Shown here piece by piece: positions 53,260 through 64,000 of a DNA stretch of 64,000 nucleotides (position 1 is the stretch's first letter; each line of letters opens with the position of its first letter). The DNA is from Limnomonas spitsbergensis (taxonomy: Eukaryota; Chlorophyta; Chlorophyceae; Chlamydomonadales). The stretch spans positions 1,772,001 to 1,836,000 of the forward strand of contig JAYJMM010000036.1 in assembly GCA_037349105.1 (NCBI GenBank), given 5' to 3'. Under the pieces are notes generated by a model, which was not told where the DNA came from, made no database searches, and saw nothing but the letters and a program-made list of their open reading frames with translations. The position numbers and the translations under genes are program-made.

Positions 53260-53350
53260 TGATGACTCAGTCATACAACCCCTACTAGTTCAGCGAAGAA
53301 GGCATGAGCAAAGGCAACGGGGCCGCAGGCGGTCTGCGCTACAACGTGGG
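53260..53350 (+). pseudogene. possible exon remnant
   Basis: After an AG acceptor (CTCTGCATGCAG) the plus strand reads VMTQSYNPY, stop, FSEEGMSKGNGAAGGLRYNV. Codon composition and the acceptor look exon-like, but there is an in-frame TAG and I do not recognise the family. Confidence 0.25.
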
Positions 53351-53384
53351 TGCCTACGTTATTTAAAGCATACACCATATAAAG

Positions 53385-53625
53385 AAATAGTACACGCCCT
53401 GCAGCTTGCACCGTAAATAAATAAATAAATAAATAACAAGTACCGGTACGCCCTGCAGCATGCACCATTAATAAATAAACAAGTAGTACGCCCTACAGCG
53501 TGCACCAGACATGAATACATAACAAGCACGCCCTGCAGCGTGCACCTTTAATAATATTAAAAAAAGCGCCCTGCAGCGTGCACCATTACTAAATGAATAA
53601 ATAACAAGTACGCCCTGCCGCGTGC
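53385..53625 (+). repeat. ~50-bp repeat, about 5 copies
   Basis: Units of 'gccctgcagcgtgcacc' + A/T-rich 'attaataaataaa' + 'aacaagtac'. Contains a five-copy AAAT microsatellite at about 53416-53436. Confidence 0.85.
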
Positions 53626-54310
53626 CTTGAGGAAGCTGTGCATGATCACCTTTGAGGAAGCTTTGCATGATCACCTTTGAGGAAGCTGTGCATGATCACC
53701 TTTGAGGAAGCTGTGCATGATCACCTTTGAGGAAGCTGTGCATGATCACCTTGAGGAAGCTGTGCATGATCACCTTGAGGAAGCTGTGCATGATCACCTT
53801 GAGGAAGCTGTGCATGATCACCTTGAGGAAGCTGTGCATGATCACCTTGAGGAAGCTGTGCATGATCATTTTGAGGAAGCTGTGCATGATCACCTTGAGG
53901 AAGCTGTGCATGATCACCTTGAGGAAGCTGTGCATGATCACCTTGAGGAAGCTGTGCATGATCACCTTGAGGAAGCTGTGCATGATCACCTTGAGGAAGC
54001 TGTGCATGATCACCTTGAGGAAGCTGTGCATGATCACCTTTGAGGAAGCTGTGCATGATCACCTTGAGGAAGCTGTGCATGATCACCTTGAGGAAGCTGT
54101 GCATGATCACCTTGAGGAAGCTGTGCATGATCACCTTGAGGAAGCTGTGCATGATCACCTTGAGGAAGCTGTGCATGATCACCTTGAGGAAGCTGTGCAT
54201 GATCACCTTGAGGAAGCTGTGCATGATCACCTTGAGGAAGCTGTGAATGATCACCTTGAGGAAGCTGTGCATGATCACCTTGAGGAAGCTGTGCATGATC
54301 ACCTTTGAGG
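53626..54310 (+). repeat. 24-bp minisatellite, about 28 copies
   Basis: Unit TTGAGGAAGCTGTGCATGAT plus CACC. A few units have an extra T (TTTGAGG), which shifts frame. Open on both strands, not coding. Confidence 0.97.
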
Positions 54311-54395
54311 AATATCATGGATGCTAGCAATGCGCTGATGTGGACCAAAACAAGGCCAGCCTTTGGCTGGTGGATCTAGGAGCCAGGGCTTGCTG

Positions 54396-55380
54396 CATCG
54401 GCAGGCCTCCCCCCCTTCTGCAGGCATGGCAACTAGGACCCCCCCCACCCCAGGCCCCCTTTCTCTACAGGCATGGCAACTAGCCCCCCCCCCCCTGCAC
54501 CAGGCCCCCCCCCCTTCTGCAGACAGGGCAACTAGGCCCCCTAACCAATCCCAGCCCCCTCCCCCCCCCTTCTGCCGGCATGGCAACTCCGCAACTAGAC
54601 CCCCTCCCCCATCCCAGGCCACCACCCCTTCTGCAGGCATGGCAACTAGCCCCCCCCCTCACCAGGCCCCCACCCCTTCTGCAGGCATGGCAATTAGCCC
54701 CCACCCCCCCGCACCAGGCCCCCAGCCCTTCTGCAGGCATGGCAACTAGCCCCCCCCCCCCCCACACACCAGCCCCCCCCCTCACCAGGCCCCCACCCCT
54801 TCTGCAGGCATGGCAACTAAGCCCCCCCCCCCGGGCACCAGGACCCCCCCCCCCCTCACCAGGCCCCCCGCCCTTTCTGCAGGCATGGCAACTCGCCCCC
54901 CCCCTCACTAGGCCCCACTCCTTCTGCAGGCATGGCAACTAGGCCCCCACCCCTCACCAGCCCCCCCCCCCCCCTCACCAGGCCCCCACCCATTCTGCAG
55001 GCATGGCAACTAGCCCCCCCCCCCCTCACCAGGCCCCCACCCCTTCTGCAGGCATGGCAACTAGCCCCCCCCCCCTCACCAGGCCCCCACCCGCACCAGG
55101 TCCCCACCCCTTCTGCAGGCATGACAACTAGCCCCATCCCCCCTCACCAGGCCCCCACCCATTCTGCAGGCATGGCAACTAGCCCCCCCCCCCTCACCAG
55201 GCCCCCACCCCTTCTGCAGGCATAGCAACTAGCCCCCCCCCTGCACCCGGCCCCCTCCCCTCACCAGGCCCTCACCCCTTCTGCAGGCATGGCAACTAGT
55301 CCCCTCCCCCTCACCAGGCCCCCACCCCTCCTGCAGGCATGGCAACTAGTCCCCTCCCCCTCACCAGGCTCCCACCCCTT
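54396..55380 (+). repeat. C-rich ~60-bp minisatellite, about 16 copies
   Basis: Units of 'caccccttctgcaggcatgg' + 'caactag' + poly-C of varying length + 'tcaccaggccc'. It ends exactly at the left breakpoint of the duplicated segment (55381). Poly-C runs make both sequencing and assembly unreliable here. Confidence 0.93.
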
Positions 55381-57929
55381 TATTGTTCCTTACTGCGCCC
55401 AACATGTGCTCCTCACCCCCTTTGCGCCGTGCCGTAGATGCAAAAACTGCTCATGTGTGAGATGGAGATCCAGAGCTCGGAGGACGTCGCCTATGATGCG
55501 TCCGAGGCTCCCACAGCCGCTGCCGAAGGCTCCTGGGAGCCTGCCCCGCGCATCCCTCAATCTGAGCAAAGCGGCGCCGTCGCCGCAGCCGCGACTGACA
55601 TGTCTGCGGCCGGGGGGGATTTCCCCTCGGCCCTCTCTATGGGGCCCGGCGCACGTAGGGCAATGGAGTCGGCCGCTGCGTCCCAGCAGCCTGGTGAGGT
55701 GACGCCGGACATGGCCCAGGCGCGCCAGCACAACTTCCAGCGCCTCGTGCGCTGCCTGGCCAACCTTCCCAAGGCAGTGCGGCCGGCCCCGGCTGGCGGA
55801 TCCAGTGCGCTAGCCGCGTCCCCTGTCGAGCATCCGTTCCCGGGGCCGCCGCGTGGCGTGCTGCGGCCGTGCGCTGTGGTCATGATCCCTACAGACGCGC
55901 TGATTGAGGAGTGCACCTCGGTGCAGCCCACAGTGGAGCAGCATGGCGAGCTGGACGATACAGAGACTGAGAGGGAGGGGCCAGAAGAGGAGGATGAGGA
56001 TGACGACGAAGGTGGGGCCAGCGCGCCGATGGATGCTGAGGATGGTGCCTCGCCCAACGCCGTGGACCCGCTCCATAAGGTGCGCGGGCTTGGTGGTGCA
56101 TGTGCCTCCTCCTCTTCACTGCAGATCTAGTCTCTGCTTACTGCGGGTCCCTGAGTGGCCAGCTGAGCGCTTTTTTGCACACTTCGTAGCCGCACATTAT
56201 GCGTGGATCCGCTCACAGACGCAAAAGCCTGGAGTCTGGGGTTTTTGCGACGCTCAAGGATTGCTAGCGAGAATGCTTGTGGACTGACGTTGGCTTTGCT
56301 TCTGAACCTGTTGTACCTTTATATTGGGTGCCGCTTAGGTCCCGAAAAAGCTTTCAGACTTCGACATCGACCTGGCTCCTAGCGCCAAGACGCCACCTCC
56401 ATATTTGACCAAGCCTCTGGTCCAGCAGCAGCAGCAGGAAGAAAAAATGCAGCCTTTCAGCACTTTTAGGCCAAGCCCGGCCCCGGCTGCGGCTGCTTGT
56501 ACAGATCAGATCCCCAAGGCACAGCCAAGCAGGCCGCCGATCTCGCTCGCCGCGCTGCCTATCCTGCCAGCGCTTTTTTCTGCCCCAGCAGCAGCAGCGG
56601 CGGCGGCAGCGCAGCTGCAGGCAGGCCGCCTGGGGCCTGCCCCGCTGTCTAGCAGCCTCTGCCCCGCGCCACTGCCAGCGTACCTGGTGCCTCAGCAGGC
56701 AGCGGCAACTCAGGTGAGGATCTGTATGCTGTGTATATGTGTGTGTGTGTGTCCTATGCCCTAACCAATTTTCCATCCTAACGAGTGTGAGGGCCTGCCT
56801 GCTGTGTGCGGGCCTGCCTGCTGTATGTGGGCCTGCCTGCTGTGCCCTGGCCATCCTAAAGACAGCAAGGGCCTGTCTGTTGTGTGTGCGTGTCCCATGC
56901 CCTGGCCATCTTTAAGGCAGTAAGGGCCTGCCTGCTGTCTGTGTGTGTGTCCTATGCCCTGGCCATCTTAAAGGCTGTAAGGGCCTGCCTGCTGTCTGTG
57001 TGTGTGTCCTATGCTCTGGCCATCTTAAAGGCAGTAAGGGCCTGCCTGCTGTCTGTTTGTGTGTCTTATGCTCTATCCACCCTAAAAATGTGCGGCCCTG
57101 CTGGCTGTGTGCCTTTGCTTGTCTGGTGCTACATCTTTCCTTGAAATAGATGAGGGCCTGCTGTCTGTGTGTGCTGGTATGTTTTGTGTGTCCATTCTTC
57201 GGGGGGTTCTGCTTTGAACAGAGGTTGTGCTGGGCAGGGCAATCATGGCCCCGCCATGGAGTACCTGCTAACTGAATGTGTCGTTTCTTATGCCTCCTGG
57301 CTGGGCTGGGCTGGGCCGACTTCTTGTTTCGCCGGCTTTCTCGCGGGCCAACCTCCTATCGCGCCCTCCTCTCGCGCAGCCCGCGGCCCTAATCCTTCCG
57401 GCGCTGGACTTGCAAGCCGCTTGGTTCGCAAAGCACTTCGTCAGAAAGGCCAAGACCACACCCGCACCCGCCGGCGCGGCACAAGCGGCCGAGCAGGTGC
57501 TGCAGGACGGCCTGCTGCACCCCGACGGCCTCGCCTTGCCCTCACCCGCCAACGGATACGAACCGCTTGCGTCGGCGCCCGCTGGCGATGCAACGGCTGG
57601 CGTCCCCGCAGGTTCGTCTCCGTTGTCACAGCCGGTCCGCTGGTGGAACGACGCAGCCATGACTTTCGGGGACGTTGCGGCGCCGCAAGCGTCGGGCCGC
57701 GGCAGTGCTGGGTGCTACGAAGGGTGAGTAACACAGTTATGTCTTAAGAGCCTTGCTGGCAGGCATTTACGCCTTGCGTTGCCTGTGCCTGTACTGTCCA
57801 GGTTTATTACGAGGTGGCGGCGGCTGGCTGGCTGCATCCTCTCCTAATGCCCTTGGCCCAGTGTTAGTGGCCGCAACTGCCTCGCATTTTCCTGCCGGCC
57901 ACCTCACATGATATGGAGGCGTCTTCTGA

Positions 57930-58605
57930 TGCATCCTGCCCCATGTACTCTGATGCATCCTGCTCCATGTACTCTGATGCATCCTGCTCCATGTACTCTG
58001 ATGCATCCTGCCCCATGTACTCTGATGCATCCTGCTCCATGTACTCTGATGCATCCTGCTCCATGTACTCTGATGCATCCTGCCCCATGTACTCTGATGC
58101 ATCCTGCCCCATGTACTCTGATGCATCCTGCTCCATGTACTCTGATGCATCCTGCTCCATGTACTCTGATGCATCCTGCCCCATGTACTCTGATGCATCC
58201 TGCCCCATGTACTCTGATGCATCCTGCCCCACGTACTCTGATGCATGCTGCCCCATGTACTCTGATGCATCCTGCTCCATGAAATCTGATGCATCCTGCC
58301 CCATGTACTCTGATGCATCCTGCTCCATGTACTCTGATGCATCCTGCTCCATGTACTCTGATGCATCCTGCTCCATGTACTCTGATGCATCCTGCTCCAT
58401 GTACTCTGATGCATCCTGCTCCATGTACTCTGATGCATCCTGCTCCATGTACTCTGATGCATCCTGCCCCATGTACTCTGATGCATCCTGCTCCATGTAC
58501 TCTGATGCATCCTGCTCCATGTACTCTGATGCATCCTGCTCCATGTACTCTGATGCATCCTGCCCCATGTACTCTGATGCATCCTGCTCCATGTACTCTG
58601 ACTGC
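57930..58605 (+). repeat. 24-bp minisatellite in copy C, about 28 copies
   Basis: Same TGATGCATCCTGCYCCATGT plus ACTC unit as 34480-35085, with three more units and several private variants (CCCACGTACTC, GCATGCTGCC, CATGAAATC). Confidence 0.97.
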
Positions 58606-59178
58606 ATGGTGTGCAGCATCCTGCTGTTCTGGGTCCCGACATGCCACTACCTGGCGGCTTGCACTAACACCATGGCAGCCTGCATCCTGTTCTGGATCCT
58701 GTCATGCCAATGCTTTGCAATGACCCCATGTAGCCTGAACCCTGTCCTGGATCCTGTCATGCAACTGCTTTGCACTGGCCCCATGTAGCCTGGATCCTGC
58801 CCTGCAACTGCTTTGCACTGGCCCCATGTAGCCTGGATCCTGTCCTGGATCCTGTCATGCAACCGCCTGGCACTGGCTCCATGGCGCACTGCATGGGTGG
58901 CAGTGCTGTATTTCAGGGCAGGAGCACCAGAACGATTCTGTTTAGACTGAAGGTCGGATGTGTGTGTCCCTCTCTCACCCCCTCTGGTGTGGTGGTTTAG
59001 GGGCGACCCGATGCAGCTGCCGTACAAGAAGCGGGCCATGATGTACAACGGCAGCGTGCCCGTGACCTCTGAGGGCTATGGCATGATGGGAGACGTGCCG
59101 GCCAAGGGCTATGGAATGATGGGAGACGTGCCGGCCATGCCGGTTTCGGTGCCCCGCCCGGGGTTCAACGCTTTCAAG

Positions 59179-59520
59179 GTGAGAGCACTGCGCTAGTTTA
59201 GTGTCGAGGGTTTAGGGTTTAGGGCCATGCCGGTCTTGGTGCCCCGCCCGGGATGCAACGCGCGTTCAAGGTGGGAGCACTGCGCTAGTTTGTGTTGAGG
59301 GTGAAGGGCCATGCCGGTCTCTTTGCCCCGCCCGGGGTTCAACGCTTTCAAGGTGAGAGCACTGCGCTAGTTAAGTGTCGAGGGTTTAGGGTTTAGGGCC
59401 ATGCCGGTCTCTGCGCCCCGCCCGGGATTCAACGCTTTCAAGGTGGGAGCACTGCGCTAGTTTGGGGTTAAGGGCCATGCCGGTCACGGTGTCCCGCCCG
59501 GAATTTAACTCAAGATAAGA
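59179..59520 (+). repeat. four echoes of the exon 6 donor edge in copy C
   Basis: Same CCATGCCGGTCTTGGTGCCC / CCATGCCGGTCTCTTTGCCC units as 35658-36350 but about four rather than eight, again with TTTAGGGTTTAGGG at the joins. Confidence 0.95.
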
Positions 59521-60610
59521 GCACTGCGCTGTCTCTCTTGAGTGCGCACCACCGGCATGGGACCAGCTTGTGAGCGAGGGCTTTTCAGTTTGCACCCCGC
59601 TCTGGCTTCAGTACTCGAAACTGGTACTGATGGCTTACAACGAGTACGGTAGATTCCTACCACACGCGGATGTGTGAGGCCTCTCGCAATTGCAGTCAAC
59701 GTTCCTGTGCCGACCCCAAATCTTGGCGACCGGTTGTACCGTATGTCTGACACTAGGACTAGTTGAAGGGTAACAGACTAACGGAGTCGGGTCGGGACCG
59801 GTCTGCTAGGGCTGTGTGCCCTCTTCTAGTAAAGAACCAAACCTGTTTATATTTTCAGGCACTCGTGAGCCTCCCAGTCGACGTTTGGAAGGGGGGGGGG
59901 TATTTTCCTGTTGCCTGTACATGCTTGCTGTCCTTCTCCTTTTTCAAACATGCACATGCTTGCTGCCCTTTCCAAACGTGCATGTGATGTTCTTGACGTT
60001 TGATGATGAATTTTCCATTTGCAGAAACCCCGTGGCCAGCGCAAGGAGCGCAGCAAGGCGGGCAGCAACCGATTCTCGATGGGCGGCGGGGGCTGCTCGG
60101 ATGGGGATGACCCAGGCTCAGGCACGGAGAGCGTTGCGGCCGAAGGCTCCAAGTGGGTGACATGTTTTTTTGTCGTACGGTATTTAACCCTTAACCCTGA
60201 ATTGGAAGGTTCAAAGTGGGTGTCATGTTTTTTGTCGTATGAAACCTTGAACCCTGTACCTGAAGAATACCTGAAGGCTCCAAGTGGGTATCGTGATAAT
60301 TTGCCTTCTTCTCCCTGGGATTTGGGCCTCCGCCTTTTATATAGAGGGGTTGTTGAAAGAGTTCTTGAAGGACGGAGGTGTCGGCTAGCAGCTGCTGCAG
60401 ATATCTCCTTCCAACGCGCACGCGCTCTTTATTCCTTTTTCCACCTGATCGTTGTTTCCAATCCCCGTCTGACCCTGCTTTCAAAATGCTGTACTCGCAG
60501 GCGCTCTCACGCCAGTAGAGATGAGAGCAACCGGGAGACTGTCAGCGGTTGCAGTGTTCCCAAGAAAGACAACAAGAAGCTTAAGGTGGCGGCAGACGTG
60601 CTCCTATCTC

Positions 60611-61013
60611 TGGCCACGCGTTAGTCTTGATGCCAAGAAGTGCCCCTGGCCACGCGTTAGTCTTGATGCCAAGAAGTGCCCCTGGCCACGCGTTAGTCTT
60701 GATGCCAAGAAGTGCCCCTGGCCACGCGTTAGTCTTGATGCCAAGAAGTGCCCCTGGCCACGCGTTAGTCTTGATGCCAAGAAGTGCCCCTGGCCACGCG
60801 TTAGTCTTGATGCCAAGAAGTGCCCCTGGCCACGCGTTAGTCTTGATGCCAAGAAGTGCCCCTGGCCACGCGTTAGTCTTGATGCCAAGAAGTGCCCCTG
60901 GCCATGCGTTAGTCTTGATGCCAAGAAGTGCCCCTGGCCACGCGTTAGTCTTGAGGCGAAGAAGTGCCCCTGGCCATGCGTTAGTCTTGATGCCAAGAAG
61001 TGCCCCTGGCCGC
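60611..61013 (+). repeat. 36-bp stop-codon array in copy C, about 11 copies
   Basis: As 37431-37797, with one extra unit and a second CCATGCG variant. Confidence 0.96.
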
Positions 61014-62279
61014 AAGTCATGCCAGAACCTGACAGGGTGAATTATGTCTTGCCGGATCGTACGGGGGGAAATCTTGGTGCGTTTATATGCATAACGAGCA
61101 TGGCTTGTAGGCTTGCTTGGTTTTGTCCTCACCGGCTGCCTGCCGAGGATCATCGTGGTGTCCCATGGACAGAGTAGTTGCAGGATTGGATGAAAGCCCT
61201 GCCTAGCTTGGTAGATGGAGGATCCATGAGGCTGCAAGTAGCTTGCTCATTAGTTTTTATTGGGCGTTGCGTGCAGTTGATTTTACAAAATATTTAGTGA
61301 TCGGGAATGAGCTTTTTACTGTTTTGTCAGTTGCTTTCTTTGAGTGTTTTTTGTTCCCCAGGCATACATGCCCAATGTTTATGATACATTTGGGAGGTGT
61401 GTTGTACGGGAAGGTGGATACGTTGAAATAATGTGTTCATGTCATTTAGCCTTTGTCTGGTCCAGCCCAGCCGTCTCGACTGCCTGCCGGAGCAGCCGTG
61501 GTTGTGTGGGATGCGTCTACAACGGGAGCTCCTGGCCTGTGCGTGGTTTTGTCACGAGTTGGCCCTTCCCTCCATTTTCAAGACAAATAAGAACATTTTT
61601 TGAAGGGTTGGTGTCTGTGTCCATGCTACTGCTTAATTTCCTTCCTCGTTTGTTCGCCGGCGTCACTGAGATTTGGCATGCTTATGAAAGCAGGTCGGTT
61701 TCATTGGTTGTGGAAGGTGCTACTATCATTTGGAGGCTGGGGGGCATGCCCCCATAGCCGGTTATAATATAGTATGTACCTACCAGTATGCAAAGGGGGC
61801 ATTCGTATTTAAATTTTCTTGGTTCTTTTAAGACAAGTTAATTGCAAATGTTTCCAGTTACTAATGCGGTTATGTGTACTGCACTGGTTTGAAAGCATGT
61901 TGTGTTTTTACTCAGCTGCTTGTACACGTTGCTAAGCATGCCATGAAATGGCTTTCTTCCCGCGCCCTCGGAGGAACTTCCCCCCTCCACAAGGGGGTGA
62001 CAAATTAGTTTTTTATTTAAGGAGGTCTTAGCAGTACTGGTATGTTCTGGTACGAATTTATTAGCCTACTGTCATGCATTGCATTTATCAGTCAAGTCTA
62101 ACTGATGTAAAAAATAAAACGGTTCAACTGTCCGTGCTTGCTGAAATGCTGGTCGAAGCACGTTCTATATTTTATTTTGCCGTGACGAGGTCATGTCTCT
62201 TGGCAAGACCTGAACATCATGATGACAGACAACGAGGGGACTAGGCTGGCCTCTCCCTTTTGGGCTGCTAAGTCAATGA

Positions 62280-62312
62280 CGTTACACCTCTGGGCCCTGC
62301 TCAAAAAGGCTC
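62280..62312 (-). mobile_element. LINE 3'-end fragment (duplicate of 39065-39097)
   Basis: Identical to its partner in copy A, including flanks. Confidence 0.7.
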
Positions 62313-62697
62313 TGCCGCTAAGTGTGATGTGTGATCCCTGCCTTCCAGTCCCTGCACGGTGCATGTCTCTGTTTGGGCTAGGAGACCTACCTCTAGGGCA
62401 GAACAAAGGGAGCACTGGACAAAACAAATACTCGAAACCCCTGGTTTCAAGCCTTCTTGTTTTTCACGATGCATTCAGAGTCAAGAGGTCTGTGTGACTA
62501 GGACTCCCAACTGAAACGGTGGACTAGTATTGTGGCATGAATGTTGTGCAGTATGTATAGGTCACCAGGTTTGGGGGCCGAACCCTGTTCGCTACTTGGG
62601 GCGCTGACACGACGGAGCCTTTGCGAGCAGGTCCAAGAAGTGCGCATCATTAACCTCAGGTCCGATAATGACGATAAATGGAACCTTCAAAGAATAC

Positions 62698-62934
62698 TAC
62701 CGTAAAACGGGATCGGGTCCACGAACCCCTGTTGATAAGTAATATATAAAATTCGTTGCGCAGGCAAAAAGTACCCTACTCCGCGCACGCGCAGCTGGAT
62801 TTTTTTGATATAGGTGCCAGAAACCTACTCCGCGCAACCCCACAAATAGTTGTTAATTATTTTTCCGTCGCGCACCACCCCGCACACCTCCCCAAATAAT
62901 TAATTAAACGCAGAGCCAAACCGGTTTTACGGTA
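62698..62934. mobile_element. MITE, TACCGTAAAAC family (duplicate of 39483-39719)
   Basis: Same 237-bp length and ends. One visible change is CTCCGCGCACG for CTCCGTGCACG. Confidence 0.8.
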
Positions 62935-63364
62935 CGGTACTCATCAACGCGTTTCCAATGTTATTATTATGTAGGGGTACCCACTAGTACCCAGAGCCGC
63001 CAAAGACAAGTTCACCAATCTCCACCTTCAAAACCTAGCCACCACTGACCATACATCTTGTACACCACTGACGTTACACCAAAAACTTTAGGGCCCTTGA
63101 GGTTTTTGAAGGCTAGTCTCTTCAGGGGCAGGGGATACGGTGTGCCTGACATTTTTGATAGTTGTTGTTCTTGATCTGGAAGGTGAACTTGCCTTCCTTT
63201 CTTTCCTCTTGTGCCTTCTCCCTTGACTTTATATTTGCCGACGTGGTCGAGCTTCATTTAAGCAAGGCCTTGATAGAGGTGTAACGTCTTGAACCTTGGG
63301 GTCATGCTAAAAAAAGTTTCGGACGCGTCACCAAGGCCGCATCCAAACTTTGGATATATTCTCT

Positions 63365-63560
63365 TGGTACATCAGTGTTCGCGAGAACTGGATGGGGAGT
63401 CAGAACGCAACAATAGATGGTGTGAGCACGTGGGAGGTTCAGTGCCAGCGGGCCGGCACGCACGCACCTGAAATCCTGAATACTTGATGAGTATGTGGTG
63501 CGTGCATGACCTGTGAGGTTGCGTTCTGACTACCCATCCAGTTCTCGCGAACATGTACCA
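63365..63560. mobile_element. fold-back element (duplicate of 40151-40346)
   Basis: Here the left arm has GTTCGCGAGAACTGG, which pairs better with the right arm than the copy A version. Confidence 0.85.
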
Positions 63561-63763
63561 TCACTCAAAATCACCGCCAAACAGTGCGCCAATACATAAA
63601 TGTTGTCCCGAACTTTTGCGCCGAATCGTCAAAAGGCACGCACACTTGCTTGCGAATCTGCTTGCGAATGTGTCGTCGTCGTCCAGGCATATGAGGCCCG
63701 AATGAGTTGGATTGACATTAGATGTCCTTCGCGTACACATCAATATCATAAAGATATTCACTT

Positions 63764-64000
63764 GGAGCTACGCCTCTAACATCTGGGACCCTAATTGTGT
63801 GCTTCAAGCACACCTCGAGGAGTTACGCCGCGGCTCTGCTGCACCGTAGGCGCCCAAAACAAGCCCTCCACCACTCTTTAAAGACGTTGAAGCGTCTTAC
63901 TGTCTGGGACCCAAATTTAATTCGTGGGGTTACCAAAAATGTTCCTCCCCGGAGGGGAGGATATTTTTGGGGCCCCTCTGCTGCGTGCAGCAGAGGGGCC
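63764..64000. other. unique right-edge sequence with terminal hairpins
   Basis: Begins exactly where similarity to copy A ends. Contains two copies of CTGGGACCC(T/A)AA (63784, 63904). It closes with a near-perfect hairpin at 63933-63970 (CCAAAAAT..CCTCCCC / GGGGAGG..ATTTTTGG) directly abutting a perfect 14-bp-arm palindrome at 63971-64000 (GGCCCCTCTGCTGC, GT, and its complement). No gene recognised. Possibly the end of another mobile element. Confidence 0.7.

Larger units (their letters stand above)
55438..60624 (+). pseudogene. ELF3-like copy C, exons 3-8 only
   Basis: Exons equivalent to A exons 3-8: 55438-56079, 56339-56713, 57380-57723, 59001-59178, 60025-60152 and 60501-60624 (TAG), with every phase intact. 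Exon 3 starts ATGCAAAAACTGCTC, so its frame (MQKLLMCEMEIQ) is whole where copy A is broken. Exons 1-2, with the FELHKL block, are absent: upstream is the C-rich array. Residue changes against A include GSWEPAP for GSWGPAP, GEVTP for GDVTP and GLALPSP for GLAFPSP. The intron between the last two exons is 348 nt and stop-free, so retaining it keeps frame here but not in A (344 nt). Either a truncated duplicate or the true continuation of gene A misplaced by assembly. Confidence 0.75.
55381..63763 (+). repeat. segmental duplication, copy C (8.38 kb)
   Basis: Collinear near-identical copy of 31991-40549. The size differs because intron arrays differ: one extra ~57-bp unit near 57000, three extra 24-bp units in 57930-58605, four fewer junction echoes in 59179-59520, and one extra 36-bp unit in 60611-61013. 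Confidence 0.97.

Noticed and set aside
53696..54348. Repeat proteins MIMHSFLKV / EEAVHDHL
   Set aside because: 24-bp array, open on both strands.
54363..55225. Proline-rich proteins from the C-rich array
   Set aside because: Frames change with poly-C length between units. Not conserved and probably unreliable sequence.

Overview
This window is eukaryotic nuclear DNA and most likely comes from a green alga with a large, repeat-rich genome. The evidence is intron-rich genes with GT-AG junctions whose phases add up, a plant-type aspartate aminotransferase with an organelle-type leader, plant ELF3-like genes, and many short interstitial runs of the plant/green-algal telomere motif (CCCTAAA/TTTAGGG). 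A prasinophyte such as Cymbomonas or Pyramimonas is my guess, held with low confidence. Nothing looks prokaryotic.

Layout. Positions 1-11321 hold the eIF5 translation factor gene on the minus strand: eight exons recovered, with the 3' end missing beyond the left edge. Its introns carry minisatellites, including a 2 kb array of an 11-bp unit. Positions 12590-15913 hold a decayed, 5'-truncated non-LTR retrotransposon. Positions 16810-29233 hold a complete 12-exon aspartate aminotransferase gene on the plus strand (435 aa with an N-terminal leader). Positions 30549-37445 hold an ELF3-like gene (copy A, 8 exons, one apparent 1-nt frameshift). Positions 40909-43892 (possibly to 44533) hold a divergent ELF3-like paralogue (copy B). 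Positions 44534-48290 show only dispersed repeat remnants. Positions 48301-48451 are a clean hAT-type MITE. Positions 48802-52771 are a 4 kb array of a 22-bp unit, followed by three more tandem arrays up to 55380. Positions 55381-63763 are a near-identical second copy of 31991-40549 carrying ELF3-like exons 3-8 without exons 1-2 (copy C). The window ends in two adjacent perfect or near-perfect hairpins.

The most unusual feature recurs in three of the genes. Short segments spanning exon-intron junctions (the last or first exon codons plus the splice site) are re-copied, often in tandem, inside the neighbouring intron. The copies decay with distance and are frequently separated by short telomere-like CCCTAAA/TTTAGGG stretches. 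I call them splice-junction echoes. They occur at eIF5 exons 5, 6 and 7, at AAT exons 3, 6, 7, 8 and 12, and at ELF3-like exons 6 and 7 and the stop codon. They suggest a repair or amplification process that seeds intron minisatellites from exon edges.

The genes do not form a pathway. eIF5 (translation), AAT (amino-acid/nitrogen metabolism) and the ELF3-like genes (circadian evening-complex scaffold in plants) are ordinary neighbours separated by repeats. The large A/C duplication may be real or may be an assembly or haplotype artefact.
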